64,000 bases of DNA from Rhodocyclaceae bacterium (lineage in GTDB: Bacteria > Pseudomonadota > Gammaproteobacteria > Burkholderiales > Rhodocyclaceae). Below are positions 38,546 to 47,056 of the stretch, in pieces. The translations under genes were made by a program, and so were the position numbers. The stretch lies in NCBI GenBank assembly GCA_016704145.1, contig JADJAS010000001.1:248001-312000 (forward strand), read 5' to 3'. The notes below the pieces were generated by a model, which was given only the letters and a program-made list of their open reading frames with translations, had not been told where the DNA came from and ran no database searches. Every line of letters starts with the position of its first letter. Positions within the stretch are counted from its first letter, which is position 1.

Positions 38546-40069
38546 ATGTCCGCACCCATCAAGCAGGAAGACTTCATCGCCTCCATCGCCGACGCCTTCC
38601 AGTACATCAGCTACTACCACCCGGTCGACTACATCAAGGCGCTGGGCGAGGCTTACGAGCGCGAGCAATCGCCGGCCGCCAAGGATGCCATCGCCCAGAT
38701 CCTCACCAATTCGCGCATGTGCGCCGAAGGCCACCGCCCGATTTGCCAGGATACCGGCATCGCCCTGGTCTTCCTCAAGGTCGGCATGAACGCGCGCTGG
38801 GACGCGACCATGGGCGTGCAGGAGATGGTCAACGAGGGTGTGCGGCGCGCCTACAACGACCCCGACAACAAGCTGCGCGCCTCGGTGCTGGCCGACCCGG
38901 CCGGCAAGCGGACCAATACCCGTGACAACACGCCGGCCGTCGTGCACTACGAGATCGTGCCGGGCGACCATGTCGAGGTCATCTGCGCCGCCAAGGGCGG
39001 CGGCTCGGAAGCGAAATCCAAGTTCGCCATGCTCAATCCGTCGGACGACCTGGTCGAATGGGTGCTGAAGACCGTGCCGACCATGGGCGCCGGCTGGTGC
39101 CCGCCCGGCATCCTCGGCATCGGCATCGGCGGCACGCCGGAGAAAGCCATGCTGCTGGCCAAGGAGGCCATCATGGCGCCGGTGGACATCCACGAACTGA
39201 AGGCGCGCGGGGCGCGCAATCGCGCCGAGGAACTGCGCCTGGAACTGTACGAGAAGGTCAATGCGCTCGGCATCGGTGCCCAGGGGCTGGGCGGCCTGAC
39301 CACCGTGCTCGACGTCAAGGTGCTCGACTATCCCACCCACGCCGCCAACCTGCCCGTGGCGCTGATCCCGAACTGCGCGGCCACCCGCCACGTCCATTTC
39401 CATCTGGACGGTTCCGGCCCCGCCCGGCTGGCGCCGCCCAACCTGGCCGACTGGCCGGCCGTGACCTGGACGCCCGACATCCAGTCCGCCACGCGCGTCG
39501 ATCTCGACACGCTGACCAAGGCCCAGGTCGCGTCCTGGAAGCCGGGCCAGAAGCTGCTGCTCAACGGCAGGATGCTCACCGGCCGCGACGCCGCCCACAA
39601 GCGCATCGCCGACATGCTGGCCAGGGGCGAGAAGCTGCCGGTGGACTTCACCAACCGCGTCATCTACTACGTCGGCCCGGTCGACCCGGTGCGCGACGAG
39701 GTCGTCGGCCCGGCCGGCCCGACCACGGCGACGCGCATGGACAAGTTCACGCGCACCATGCTCGAACAGACCGGCCTGATCGCCATGGTCGGCAAGGCCG
39801 AACGCGGCCCGGTCGCCATCGAGGCCATCAAGGACAACCAGTCGGCCTACCTGATGGCCGTCGGCGGCGCCGCCTATCTCGTCGCCAAGGCCATCAAGTC
39901 GGCGAAGGTGGTCGGCTTCGCCGACCTCGGCATGGAAGCCATCTACGAATTCGAGGTGCGCGACATGCCGGTGACGGTCGCCGTCGATGCCGCCGGGTCG
40001 GCCGTGCACATCACCGGCCCAACCGAGTGGCGCATCAAGATCGGCAAGATTCCGCTGACCAAAGCCTGA
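38546..40069 (+). CDS. fumA: Class I fumarate hydratase (4Fe-4S)
   Basis: A 507-residue single-chain class I fumarase, interconverting fumarate and malate in the TCA cycle. RPICQDTGIALVF (first cluster Cys), VICAAKGGGSEAKSKFAM, NCAATRHVHFHLDGSGPA (Cys with the substrate-binding histidines) and GPTTATRMDKFT identify the two fused alpha and beta domains. The oxygen-labile cluster enzyme is the type expressed in low-oxygen growth. The start at 38546 follows a moderate ribosome site (GGAAGATCCGCC). It is probably co-transcribed with the UPF0114 gene. Confidence 0.93.
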   Translation: MSAPIKQEDFIASIADAFQYISYYHPVDYIKALGEAYEREQSPAAKDAIAQILTNSRMCAEGHRPICQDTGIALVFLKVGMNARWDATMGVQEMVNEGVRRAYNDPDNKLRASVLADPAGKRTNTRDNTPAVVHYEIVPGDHVEVICAAKGGGSEAKSKFAMLNPSDDLVEWVLKTVPTMGAGWCPPGILGIGIGGTPEKAMLLAKEAIMAPVDIHELKARGARNRAEELRLELYEKVNALGIGAQGLGGLTTVLDVKVLDYPTHAANLPVALIPNCAATRHVHFHLDGSGPARLAPPNLADWPAVTWTPDIQSATRVDLDTLTKAQVASWKPGQKLLLNGRMLTGRDAAHKRIADMLARGEKLPVDFTNRVIYYVGPVDPVRDEVVGPAGPTTATRMDKFTRTMLEQTGLIAMVGKAERGPVAIEAIKDNQSAYLMAVGGAAYLVAKAIKSAKVVGFADLGMEAIYEFEVRDMPVTVAVDAAGSAVHITGPTEWRIKIGKIPLTKA

Positions 40070-40162
40070 CCGGGTGTTCCGCGCGCTCCGCATCGCGCTG
40101 CTGCTGCTCGTCCTCGCCACGGTGGCGCAGGAAGCCTGGCTCGCCCGCTCGCGGGCGATCTC

Positions 40163-40843
40163 GTGGCAGGCCCCCTGCGCGTCGCCATCTATCCCATCAA
40201 CGGCGACGGCGGCGCGGCGGCGGCCCGTTATGTCGCCAGCCTGACACCGACCGGCTTCGCCTCGATCGAGCGCTTCTTCGACGAGGAAGCGCGGCGGTAC
40301 GGCAAGGACATCGCCCGGCCGGTCGAAATCGCCATCGCGCCGCCGCTGGCCGAACTGCCGCCCCAACCCCGGCGCGGCGGCACCGCGCTGGAAAGCCTGG
40401 CCTGGAGCCTGCGCATGCGCTACTGGGCCTGGCGTCACGATGACGTGCCCGGCATGAAGCCCCAGGTTCGATTGTTCGTGCTGTTTTTCGACTCCGCCAC
40501 GCACGAATCGCTGCCCCATTCCGTCGGCATCGACCGCGGCATGATCGGCCTGATCAATGCCTATGCCAGCCGGGCGATGGCGGGCTCCAATGCCGTGATC
40601 ATCACGCATGAACTGCTGCACACTCTCGGCGCCACCGACAAGTATGCCCCCGCCAGCGGCCTGCCGATCTTCCCGCACGGCTATGCCGAACCCGAACGCT
40701 CGCCGCGCCATCCGCAAGCCTTCGCCGAGATCATGGGCGGGCGGATTGCCCTGAGCGAAACGCGCGCCGAGATTCCCGACTCGCTCGACCAGGCCGTGAT
40801 CGGCGCCGTCACCGCCGGCGAGATCGGCTGGGCGGAGCGATGA
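40163..40843 (+). CDS. HExxH putative metallopeptidase, 5' end frameshifted
   Basis: A 226-residue open frame from a GTG at 40163, containing VIITHELLHTLGATDKY (H-E-L-L-H zinc motif) and FPHGYAEPE. The family is uncharacterised. The sequence just upstream in another frame, from a GTG at 40074, encodes MFRALRIALLLLVLATVAQ, a typical membrane anchor or signal segment, running into the body exactly at a run of five C (40171-40175). Adding one C joins the two into one protein. So the gene is either an intact gene split by a homopolymer error in the data, a phase-variable gene, or a decayed one. It ends seven bases before murI. Confidence 0.65.
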   Translation: MAGPLRVAIYPINGDGGAAAARYVASLTPTGFASIERFFDEEARRYGKDIARPVEIAIAPPLAELPPQPRRGGTALESLAWSLRMRYWAWRHDDVPGMKPQVRLFVLFFDSATHESLPHSVGIDRGMIGLINAYASRAMAGSNAVIITHELLHTLGATDKYAPASGLPIFPHGYAEPERSPRHPQAFAEIMGGRIALSETRAEIPDSLDQAVIGAVTAGEIGWAER

Positions 40844-40850
40844 ACCCGGC

Positions 40851-41630
40851 ATGATCGGCGTCTTCGACTCCGGCCTCGGCGGCCTTTCCGTCCTCGCCGC
40901 CATTGCCCGCGCCCTGCCGCGTGCCGATCTGACCTATCTGGCCGACACCGCGCACGTACCCTATGGCGACAAGCCCGACGGCTTCATTCGCGGCCGCGTC
41001 CTCGCCATCGGCCGCCATCTGGCCGAGCGCGGCTGCACGCTATTGGTGGTCGCCTGCAACACCGCCACCGCCCACGCGGTCACGGCATTGAGGCATCAGC
41101 ACCCCGGCGTTGCCGTGGTCGGCGTCGAGCCCGGCGTCAAGCCGGCGGCGCAAACGACGCGCACCGGCCGCATCGCCGTGCTTGCCACCGAAGCCACCGC
41201 CCGCAGCGAGCGGCTGGCGCGCTTGATCGGCGCCCACGCCGCGAATCTCGATATCCGCGTCGTGCCCTGTCCCGGCTGGGCCACGCGCGTGGAGACCCTG
41301 CATCTGGACGGCCCGGAGTTCGCCGCCGAAGTCCGGGCCACGCTGCGGCCATTGCTCGATCATGGCGTCGACCGCGTCGTGCTCGGCTGCACGCACTACG
41401 CCTTCCTGGCGTCGCTCATGACGCCAGTCGTCCAGGGCCGCGCCGAACTGATCGACGTTGCCGACGCCGTCGCCCGGCAGGTCGTGCGCCTGCGCGGCCA
41501 CCACGGTGGCCGGGGCGCGCTGCATCTGGCCGCCACCGCGCGCCCCGAGCGTCTCGCTGCCGCATTGCCGGCGCTGGGTTTGCAGGTGCTCGCCGCCCGG
41601 GTCGTTGCGGTCGAGCAGGTCGGAGCATAG
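40851..41630 (+). CDS. murI: Glutamate racemase
   Basis: A 259-residue enzyme supplying D-glutamate for peptidoglycan. IGVFDSGLGGLSVL, VACNTATAHAV (Cys69) and VVLGCTHYAFL (Cys180) give the two catalytic cysteines of the aspartate/glutamate racemase fold; YGDKP is the substrate loop. The length is normal. It begins seven bases after the metallopeptidase-like gene. Immediately downstream lies the left end of the CRISPR-Cas island. Confidence 0.95.
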   Translation: MIGVFDSGLGGLSVLAAIARALPRADLTYLADTAHVPYGDKPDGFIRGRVLAIGRHLAERGCTLLVVACNTATAHAVTALRHQHPGVAVVGVEPGVKPAAQTTRTGRIAVLATEATARSERLARLIGAHAANLDIRVVPCPGWATRVETLHLDGPEFAAEVRATLRPLLDHGVDRVVLGCTHYAFLASLMTPVVQGRAELIDVADAVARQVVRLRGHHGGRGALHLAATARPERLAAALPALGLQVLAARVVAVEQVGA

Positions 41631-41641
41631 CCGGCGCCGAG

Positions 41642-41711
41642 GCGGCGTCCCGCCACGCCTGACTTTCGCGGACGACTACCAGGCTTCGAGGAATTCGCGC
41701 CAGCGCGGCGC
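41642..41711. repeat. Left direct repeat of the CRISPR-Cas island (copy of an exonuclease gene end)
   Basis: Seventy bases match 47939-48008 with two mismatches; 55 of them (41649-41703 versus 47946-48000) are identical. In the right copy the sequence covers the last 12 codons of the exonuclease gene and its downstream flank. Here it is an orphan fragment after murI. It therefore marks a duplicated boundary. The dispersed motif is part of it. Confidence 0.85.
41644..41666 (+). repeat. Dispersed 23-bp motif, site 9 of 13
   Basis: Within the left direct repeat, 14 bases after murI. It has GGCG, tccc, GCC, acgc, CTGACTTT, CG. Confidence 0.75.
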
Positions 41712-41786
41712 AACCGGACAGCGCCCACCACCCAGGCGGATGGCACTGGAATTCTGTGCGCATATCGGTAAGATGCCGATGTCACG

Positions 41787-41891
41787 AAAAGGAAAGCCCG
41801 GCGGCTTGATGCAATCGCCCCGCCGGGCCTGGATACAGAATCTTTCGATTCTTTATTGTAGCAACGGCTCTCACCCCGGATAGCCACAACG
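41787..41891 (-). ncRNA. tracrRNA of the type II-C system
   Basis: On the minus strand an anti-repeat (41890-41855) is complementary to the CRISPR repeat over nearly its whole length, with a bulge: the block GGGGTGAGAG pairs with CTCTCACCCC of the repeat and GCTACAAT pairs with GTTGTAGC at its 5' end. It is followed by a short hairpin AGAATC-GAAA-GATTCT (41852-41837) and a strong GC stem GCCCGGCGG/CCGCCGGGC (41796-41828) that ends in a T-rich tail, a rho-independent terminator. The layout closely follows the Neisseria meningitidis tracrRNA. Length about 105 nt. It diverges from cas9 and is antisense to any cas9 leader starting further left. Confidence 0.88.
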
Positions 41892-41897
41892 GGGTCG

Positions 41898-41926
41898 ATT
41901 ATGCGGGAGGACAAGATGGCTGGCAA
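41898..41926 (-). promoter_or_regulatory. Sigma-70 promoter of the tracrRNA, overlapping the cas9 start
   Basis: On the minus strand TTGCCA (41926-41921), a 17-base spacer, then CATAAT (41903-41898). The expected start of transcription, about seven bases on, falls at the first base of the anti-repeat. The -35 box lies inside the first codons of cas9 and the spacer covers its ribosome site. Confidence 0.6.
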
Positions 41927-44900
41927 CACCCCTGAAGCGCTCACGTTCGGCTTCGACATCGGCATCGCCTCGGTCGGCTGGTGCGTGCTTGGCGAGAACC
42001 GCATCGTCGATCTCGGCGTGCGCTGCTTCGACAAGGCGGAAACCGCCAAGGAAGGCGAATCGCTGAACCTCGCCAGGCGCACGGCGCGCCTGATGCGCCG
42101 CCGCCTGCGCCGCCGTGCCTGGCGGCTGACCAAGCTCGCGCGGCTGCTCAAGCGTACCGGCCTGAGCATCGATGTCCGCGGCCCCACCACGGTTTCGCCG
42201 TGGCAACTGCGCGTCGAAGGACTCGACCGCCGGCTGACCGACGACGAGTGGGCGCGCGTCATCTACCACCTGTGCAAGCATCGCGGCTTCCACTGGATCA
42301 GCCGTGCCGAGGAAAAGAAGGCCGAGGGCGATGCCAAGGGCGAAGGCGGGCGGGTCAAAAAAGGTCTGTCCGACACCCAGCGCCGCATGGCCGAGAAGAG
42401 CTACCGCAGCGCCGCCGAGATGGTGCTGGCCGAATTCCCCGACGCACAGAGGAACAAGGCCGGCGACTACGGCAAGGCGCTTTCGCGCGTGTTGCTGGCC
42501 GATGAGTTGGCTTTGCTGTTCAAACGCCAACGCGAACTGAGCAACCCGCAGGCCGATGCCGATCTGGAAACGAAGATACTCGGCAGCGGCGACCGCAAGA
42601 GCGGCCTGTTTTGGGAACAGAAACCACCACTCGCCGGCGCCGACCTACTCAAGATGCTCGGCAAATGCACCTTCGAGAAGGACGAATACCGCGCCCCCAA
42701 GGCCAGCTTCACCGCCGAGCGCCATGTCTGGCTCACGCGGCTCAACAATCTGCGCATCGTCGTCGATGGCACGACGCGCGGCCTCAATGAGACGGAACGC
42801 CGGCTCGCGCTTCCCCTGCCCTACCAGCAGGCCGGCGATTTCACCTACAAGCAGTTGCGCGCCGCGCTCGCCAAGGCCGGCCTGTTGCCGGACAACTTCA
42901 AGTTTGCCGGCCTGAACTATCCCGCCGGCAAGCAGCTCGACGAGGCCAAGCCGAAAGATCCGGAAGCCGAGAAGCTGGTAAAGCTGCCTGCCTGGCAGGA
43001 GTTGCGGAAAACGCTCAAGGACGCCGGGCTGGAAACTGAATGGCAGGGCATGACCGGCGCAGCGGCCGGCGGCGACCCAACGCTGCTCGACGAGATCGCC
43101 CGCGTGCTGTCGGTATTCAAGGACGGCGCCGAGGTCGAGACCGAGTTGCGCAAACTGAACCTGCCCGGCGGCGAAAAGATGATCGAAGCCCTTGCCGAAA
43201 TCAGCTTCGACAAATTCCACGCGCTCTCGCTCAAAGCCCTGCGCAAGATCTTGCCGAAAATGGAAGCCGGCATGCGCTACGACGAAGCCTGTGCCGTTGC
43301 CGGTTACCACCATAGCCAATTGCACCAGAGCGAAGACGAAAAGGCGAACTATCTGCCGCCGCTCTATTCGGGACGCGACAAGGACGGCCGGCTGGTCTTC
43401 AATGAAGAACTCGACGTGCCACGCAACCCGGTCGTGCTGCGCGCCCTCAACCAGGCGCGCAAGGTCTTGAACGCGCTGGTGCGCCAATACGGCTCGCCCG
43501 TTGCCGTGCATATCGAAATGGCGCGCGATCTTTCCCGCCCGCTCGACGAGCGCAACAAGATCAAGAAGGCGCAGGACGAATACCGCGAGAAGAACGAAAA
43601 ACGATGGGATGAATTTGTCGCTAACGCCCGACGTATTGGCCTTCGGGAACCACCGATTCGCGAAAAACATGGTCGCGATTTCGCGAAGTGGATTCTGTAC
43701 CACGAACAGCAATGCAAGTGCATTTACTCGCTCAAGCCGTTGGACATTGACCGGTTACTTGAACCCGGCTATGTCGAAATCGACCACGCCCTGCCCTATT
43801 CGCGCAGCTACGACGATGGCAAGAACAACAAGGTACTGGTGCTGACGGAGGAAAATCGCAACAAGGGCAACCGCACCGCGTACGAATATCTCACCTCCTT
43901 TGCCGGCGGAGAGAACGGCGAACGCTGGCGCACCTACGTCGCCTATGAGGAATCGAACAAGAACTACCGTCTTGCCAAGCGCACCCGGTTGCTGCGCAAG
44001 GATTTCGGCGACAAGGCCGCCGAGGAATTCCGCGAACGCAACCTCAATGACACACGTTACATCTGTCGCTTCTTCAAGAACTACGTCGAGCGCTACCTGA
44101 AACTGGCGCCAAAAGTCAGTCGTGGCGATACGCCGGATGAGGCAGTCAACAAGCGCTGCGTGGTGCTCAGCGGCCAGACCACCGCCTTCCTGCGCGCCCG
44201 CTGGGGACTGCTAAAGATTCGCGGCGACAGCGACCGCCACCACGCGCTCGACGCCGCCGTGGTGGCCGCATGCAGCCACGGCATGGTCAAACGTTTGGCC
44301 GATTACTCGCGAACCAAGGAAATTGCCAAGGTCCGCGACGGCTTCCCCGATCCGGAAACGGGCGAGATTCTCGACCCGGCGAAATTCCAGCAATTGCATG
44401 CGCATTTTCCCGACCCTTGGCCGCATTTCCGAACCGAACTCTACTCACGCTTATGCGCTGAAGTCGTAACGAATCCAGTAACGGGCAAACGAGAACTCGC
44501 ATTTCACGATGATCCCGTCCGTCTAAGCGAGGAAATCGAGCGCCTGGGCACCTATCCTTCTGAGGCGCTGGCTGCCGTAAGCCCGCTATTCGTCTCGCGC
44601 GCACCGCAGCGGCGCAACGGCGGCGCGGCGCACAAGGACACCATCTACGCCCAGCCCGAAAAACTAAAGCTAACCAACCAAGTGGTTCAGCACATTGATT
44701 TGGAATCATTGAACCGCAATCACTTTGGATTTCTCGAAGACTATTTCGCCGAGAGAAAGCGATTGTCTAAGGGCACCCTCACGAGGAAGGCTGCCGCAGC
44801 GCTATTCAAGACATTTTCCGATCAAGGGGCTGACATCTGGAGCATCGACAGAAAATGGCGAGAATGCCAATTGATTGACCCCGAGCGTAACAAGGAGTTT

Positions 44901-45497
44901 TACGAAGCTCTCTACGACCAACTTGCAGAACACGACTGGAACGGAAAAAAAGCATTCACAAGTGGCTTTAATAAGCCAACCAGAAGAAAGAATGCGGTTG
45001 CTTCACCTCCCGTTCGCAAGGTCGCTACCGTCATTTCGTCTTCCGGCATCCCCGTGCGAGGCGGCATCGCCAAGAACGACACCATGCTGCGCGTCGACGT
45101 CTTCCGCCACAAGAAGGATGGCAAGTTCCATCTGGTACCGGTGTATGTGCACCACACGGTGGCGCAGGAACTGCCGAATCGGGCGATTGTGGCGTTCAAG
45201 GACGAGGATGAATGGACATTGATTGACGAACAGAACTTCGAGTTCTGCTTCGCCATGTATCCCAACGATTTTCTACGTGTGTCACTCAAAGGCGAAGTAC
45301 TACAAGGCTATTTCGCCGGTTGTGATCGATCAACGGGTAACGTTGGCCTATGGATACATGATCGCAATTCATCCGTTGGAAAAGATGGATTCATCCGTAC
45401 CGGAGTCAAGACAGCAATTGCGCTAGAGAAATTCCACGTCGACGTCCTCGGCAACATCTACTCTGCCCCGAAGGAAGAGCGCTGTGGCCTGGCGTAG
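41916..45497 (+). CDS. cas9: Cas9, type II-C RNA-guided DNA endonuclease
   Basis: A 1193-residue Cas9. RuvC-I is FGFDIGIASVGWCVLG (Asp14), followed by an arginine-rich bridge helix (RRTARLMRRRLRRRAWRL). RuvC-II is VAVHIEMARDLSRP (Glu534). HNH is VEIDHALPYSRSYDDGKNNK (His624). RuvC-III is HHALDAAVVAA (Asp779). All catalytic residues are present. The size exceeds the Neisseria type (about 1080), with extra length in the recognition lobe. The start at 41916 is set by GGAGG five bases upstream; an in-frame ATG at 41901 precedes that site. The 3' third, which holds the PAM-reading region, is patchily AT-rich compared with the 5' part. The stop overlaps the cas1 start. Confidence 0.97.
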   Translation: MAGNTPEALTFGFDIGIASVGWCVLGENRIVDLGVRCFDKAETAKEGESLNLARRTARLMRRRLRRRAWRLTKLARLLKRTGLSIDVRGPTTVSPWQLRVEGLDRRLTDDEWARVIYHLCKHRGFHWISRAEEKKAEGDAKGEGGRVKKGLSDTQRRMAEKSYRSAAEMVLAEFPDAQRNKAGDYGKALSRVLLADELALLFKRQRELSNPQADADLETKILGSGDRKSGLFWEQKPPLAGADLLKMLGKCTFEKDEYRAPKASFTAERHVWLTRLNNLRIVVDGTTRGLNETERRLALPLPYQQAGDFTYKQLRAALAKAGLLPDNFKFAGLNYPAGKQLDEAKPKDPEAEKLVKLPAWQELRKTLKDAGLETEWQGMTGAAAGGDPTLLDEIARVLSVFKDGAEVETELRKLNLPGGEKMIEALAEISFDKFHALSLKALRKILPKMEAGMRYDEACAVAGYHHSQLHQSEDEKANYLPPLYSGRDKDGRLVFNEELDVPRNPVVLRALNQARKVLNALVRQYGSPVAVHIEMARDLSRPLDERNKIKKAQDEYREKNEKRWDEFVANARRIGLREPPIREKHGRDFAKWILYHEQQCKCIYSLKPLDIDRLLEPGYVEIDHALPYSRSYDDGKNNKVLVLTEENRNKGNRTAYEYLTSFAGGENGERWRTYVAYEESNKNYRLAKRTRLLRKDFGDKAAEEFRERNLNDTRYICRFFKNYVERYLKLAPKVSRGDTPDEAVNKRCVVLSGQTTAFLRARWGLLKIRGDSDRHHALDAAVVAACSHGMVKRLADYSRTKEIAKVRDGFPDPETGEILDPAKFQQLHAHFPDPWPHFRTELYSRLCAEVVTNPVTGKRELAFHDDPVRLSEEIERLGTYPSEALAAVSPLFVSRAPQRRNGGAAHKDTIYAQPEKLKLTNQVVQHIDLESLNRNHFGFLEDYFAERKRLSKGTLTRKAAAALFKTFSDQGADIWSIDRKWRECQLIDPERNKEFYEALYDQLAEHDWNGKKAFTSGFNKPTRRKNAVASPPVRKVATVISSSGIPVRGGIAKNDTMLRVDVFRHKKDGKFHLVPVYVHHTVAQELPNRAIVAFKDEDEWTLIDEQNFEFCFAMYPNDFLRVSLKGEVLQGYFAGCDRSTGNVGLWIHDRNSSVGKDGFIRTGVKTAIALEKFHVDVLGNIYSAPKEERCGLA
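44112..44134 (-). repeat. Dispersed 23-bp motif, site 10 of 13
   Basis: Inside cas9, opposite to its coding strand, where it encodes PKVSRGDTP. It has GGCG, tatc, GCC, acga, CTGACTTT. Confidence 0.7.
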
Positions 45498-46386
45498 CGT
45501 GATGATCTCCCGCCCCGCCAAGCTGTGGCGGGAGCACTTCTCCCTCGCCATCGAGCAGGAGGAAACCGCCTTCGTCCCCTTCGAGGACATCGCCGTCATC
45601 GTCCTCAACCATCGCGAAATCACGCTGACGCATCCGGTGCTTTCGGCCTGTGCCGAATACGGCATCGGCCTCTACGCCACCGGACACAACCACCAGCCGG
45701 CCGGCGTGTTCCTGCCCTTCCTGCCGCACTCGCGCACCACGCGCATGATGCGGCTGCAGCTGGCGATCGCCAAGCCTGCCGCGAAGCAGGCCTGGGCGAG
45801 TATCGTGAAACGCAAGATCGAGAACCAGGCCCAATGCATGAAACTGGCTGGCGTGGACGCTGCGGATCGCTTGGACTCGTACGCCCGCCGCGTGCGCTCG
45901 GGCGATCCGGAAAACCTGGAGGCGCAAGCCGCCGCTTTCTATTTCGCACAATTGTTCGGCAAGGATTTCCATCGTGCCGAGCTATGCTGGAACAACGCGG
46001 CGCTCGACTACGGCTATGCCGTACTGCGCGGCGCCATCGCGCGCGGCTTGGTGGCACACGGTCTGCATCCTACCGTCGGGCTGTTTCACGATAGCGAGCA
46101 GAACGCCTTCAACCTCGCCGACGACATGATCGAGCCATTCCGGCCGCTGGTCGACCTTCACGTCGCCAAGCATCCGGCCACCACGGAAGGCGAACTGCTG
46201 CCCGCCGACAAATCGGCGCTGATTGCCCTGCTCAATGTCGATGTCGCCATGCCGCAAGGCCGCATGTCGGTGCTCTCGGCTATCGAGTACGCGGTCGAGA
46301 GCCTGGCGCGGGTGTACGAAGGAGACACGCACGAGATGGACCTTCCCCGCCTGATCGGTTTGCAGCCGCATGCCCTGGAGCATTGA
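45484..46386 (+). CDS. cas1: Cas1, type II-C adaptation integrase
   Basis: A 300-residue Cas1 that, with Cas2, integrates new spacers. An N-terminal beta domain (ISRPAKLWREHFSLAIEQEE; VIVLNHREITLTHPVLSACAEYG) precedes the helical catalytic domain with DPENLEAQAAAFYF (first metal Glu), HGLHPTVGLFHDS (metal His) and NLADDMIEPFRPLVD (last acidic residue). The start is GTG at 45484, overlapping the cas9 stop by 14 bases; the reading frame opens MAWRSVMISRPAKLW as in other II-C Cas1. The stop abuts cas2. Confidence 0.95.
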   Translation: MAWRSVMISRPAKLWREHFSLAIEQEETAFVPFEDIAVIVLNHREITLTHPVLSACAEYGIGLYATGHNHQPAGVFLPFLPHSRTTRMMRLQLAIAKPAAKQAWASIVKRKIENQAQCMKLAGVDAADRLDSYARRVRSGDPENLEAQAAAFYFAQLFGKDFHRAELCWNNAALDYGYAVLRGAIARGLVAHGLHPTVGLFHDSEQNAFNLADDMIEPFRPLVDLHVAKHPATTEGELLPADKSALIALLNVDVAMPQGRMSVLSAIEYAVESLARVYEGDTHEMDLPRLIGLQPHALEH

Positions 46387-46719
46387 GTGGGCATCGAGAC
46401 GAGGCGATACATGCGCTTGCTCGTCTTCTTCGATCTGCCGATGGTCACCAAGACCGAGAAGCGCGCCTACGTGCAGTTCCGCCGCTTTCTGCTCAACGAC
46501 GGCTACGACATGATCCAGTTCTCGGTCTATGGCCGCATTCTCAACGGTCGCGACGCTGAAACAAAACACTTGGCGCGCCTGACGCAGAACCTGCCGCCCG
46601 ATGGCTCGATACGCAGCATGACCGTCACCGAGAAGCAGTATGCCGGCATGCGCCTTCTCGTCGGCATGCCGCTGTTTCAAGAGAAGAAGGTCGCGGCCTC
46701 CCAAATGCTCTTGTTCTGA
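46387..46719 (+). CDS. cas2: Cas2, adaptation protein
   Basis: A 110-residue Cas2 with the ferredoxin-like fold start MRLLVFFDLPMVTK, where the Asp after the first strand is the conserved D of the family, then FRRFLLNDGYDMIQFSVYGRI and a C-terminal strand ASQMLLF. It begins with GTG directly after the cas1 stop; ATG at 46411 is an alternative. It bridges two Cas1 dimers during spacer capture. Convergent with the toxin gene 15 bases downstream. Confidence 0.93.
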   Translation: MGIETRRYMRLLVFFDLPMVTKTEKRAYVQFRRFLLNDGYDMIQFSVYGRILNGRDAETKHLARLTQNLPPDGSIRSMTVTEKQYAGMRLLVGMPLFQEKKVAASQMLLF

Positions 46720-46734
46720 GCGGATCGCGTTGCA

Positions 46735-47055
46735 TCAAATCGCGTCCAGATCGTCGTAATAGACCAGCGCTGGCAAATGACGCTTCTGATGGACGATGCG
46801 CAGCACGACCGGTGCCCCCTTCGCCGCCTCCAGCCGCTGATAGAAAATAACGTGCTTCTCGCAATTCAGCGAACGCATGCCGGGCACGAACAGGCTACGG
46901 TCACGGCCGGCTTCGGGGTTCTTCGTGATGTACTCAAAGCCCTGCACGAGCTTGCAGTAATAAACCAGCCATTGCGCCCGCCCCCAGGTTTCGACCGTGT
47001 AACGGCGAATGTCTTCGATGTCTTCTCGCGCCAGGCGCGAGAGCAGGATGCGCAC
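46735..47055 (-). CDS. parE: ParE/RelE-family toxin
   Basis: A 106-residue toxin. RILLSRLAREDIEDIRRYTVETWG (helix with the D-I-x-x-I pattern), PEAGRDRSLFVPGMRSLNCEKHVIFYQ and VLRIVHQKRHLPALVY are the ParE core. ParE members inhibit gyrase; RelE-like members cut mRNA. The start is GTG at 47055, one base after the antitoxin stop, so the pair is coupled; a longer open frame to 47184 overlaps the antitoxin gene and is a shadow. It lies inside the CRISPR-Cas island between cas2 and the array. Confidence 0.85.
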   Translation of the reverse strand: MRILLSRLAREDIEDIRRYTVETWGRAQWLVYYCKLVQGFEYITKNPEAGRDRSLFVPGMRSLNCEKHVIFYQRLEAAKGAPVVLRIVHQKRHLPALVYYDDLDAI

Positions 47056-47056
47056 G

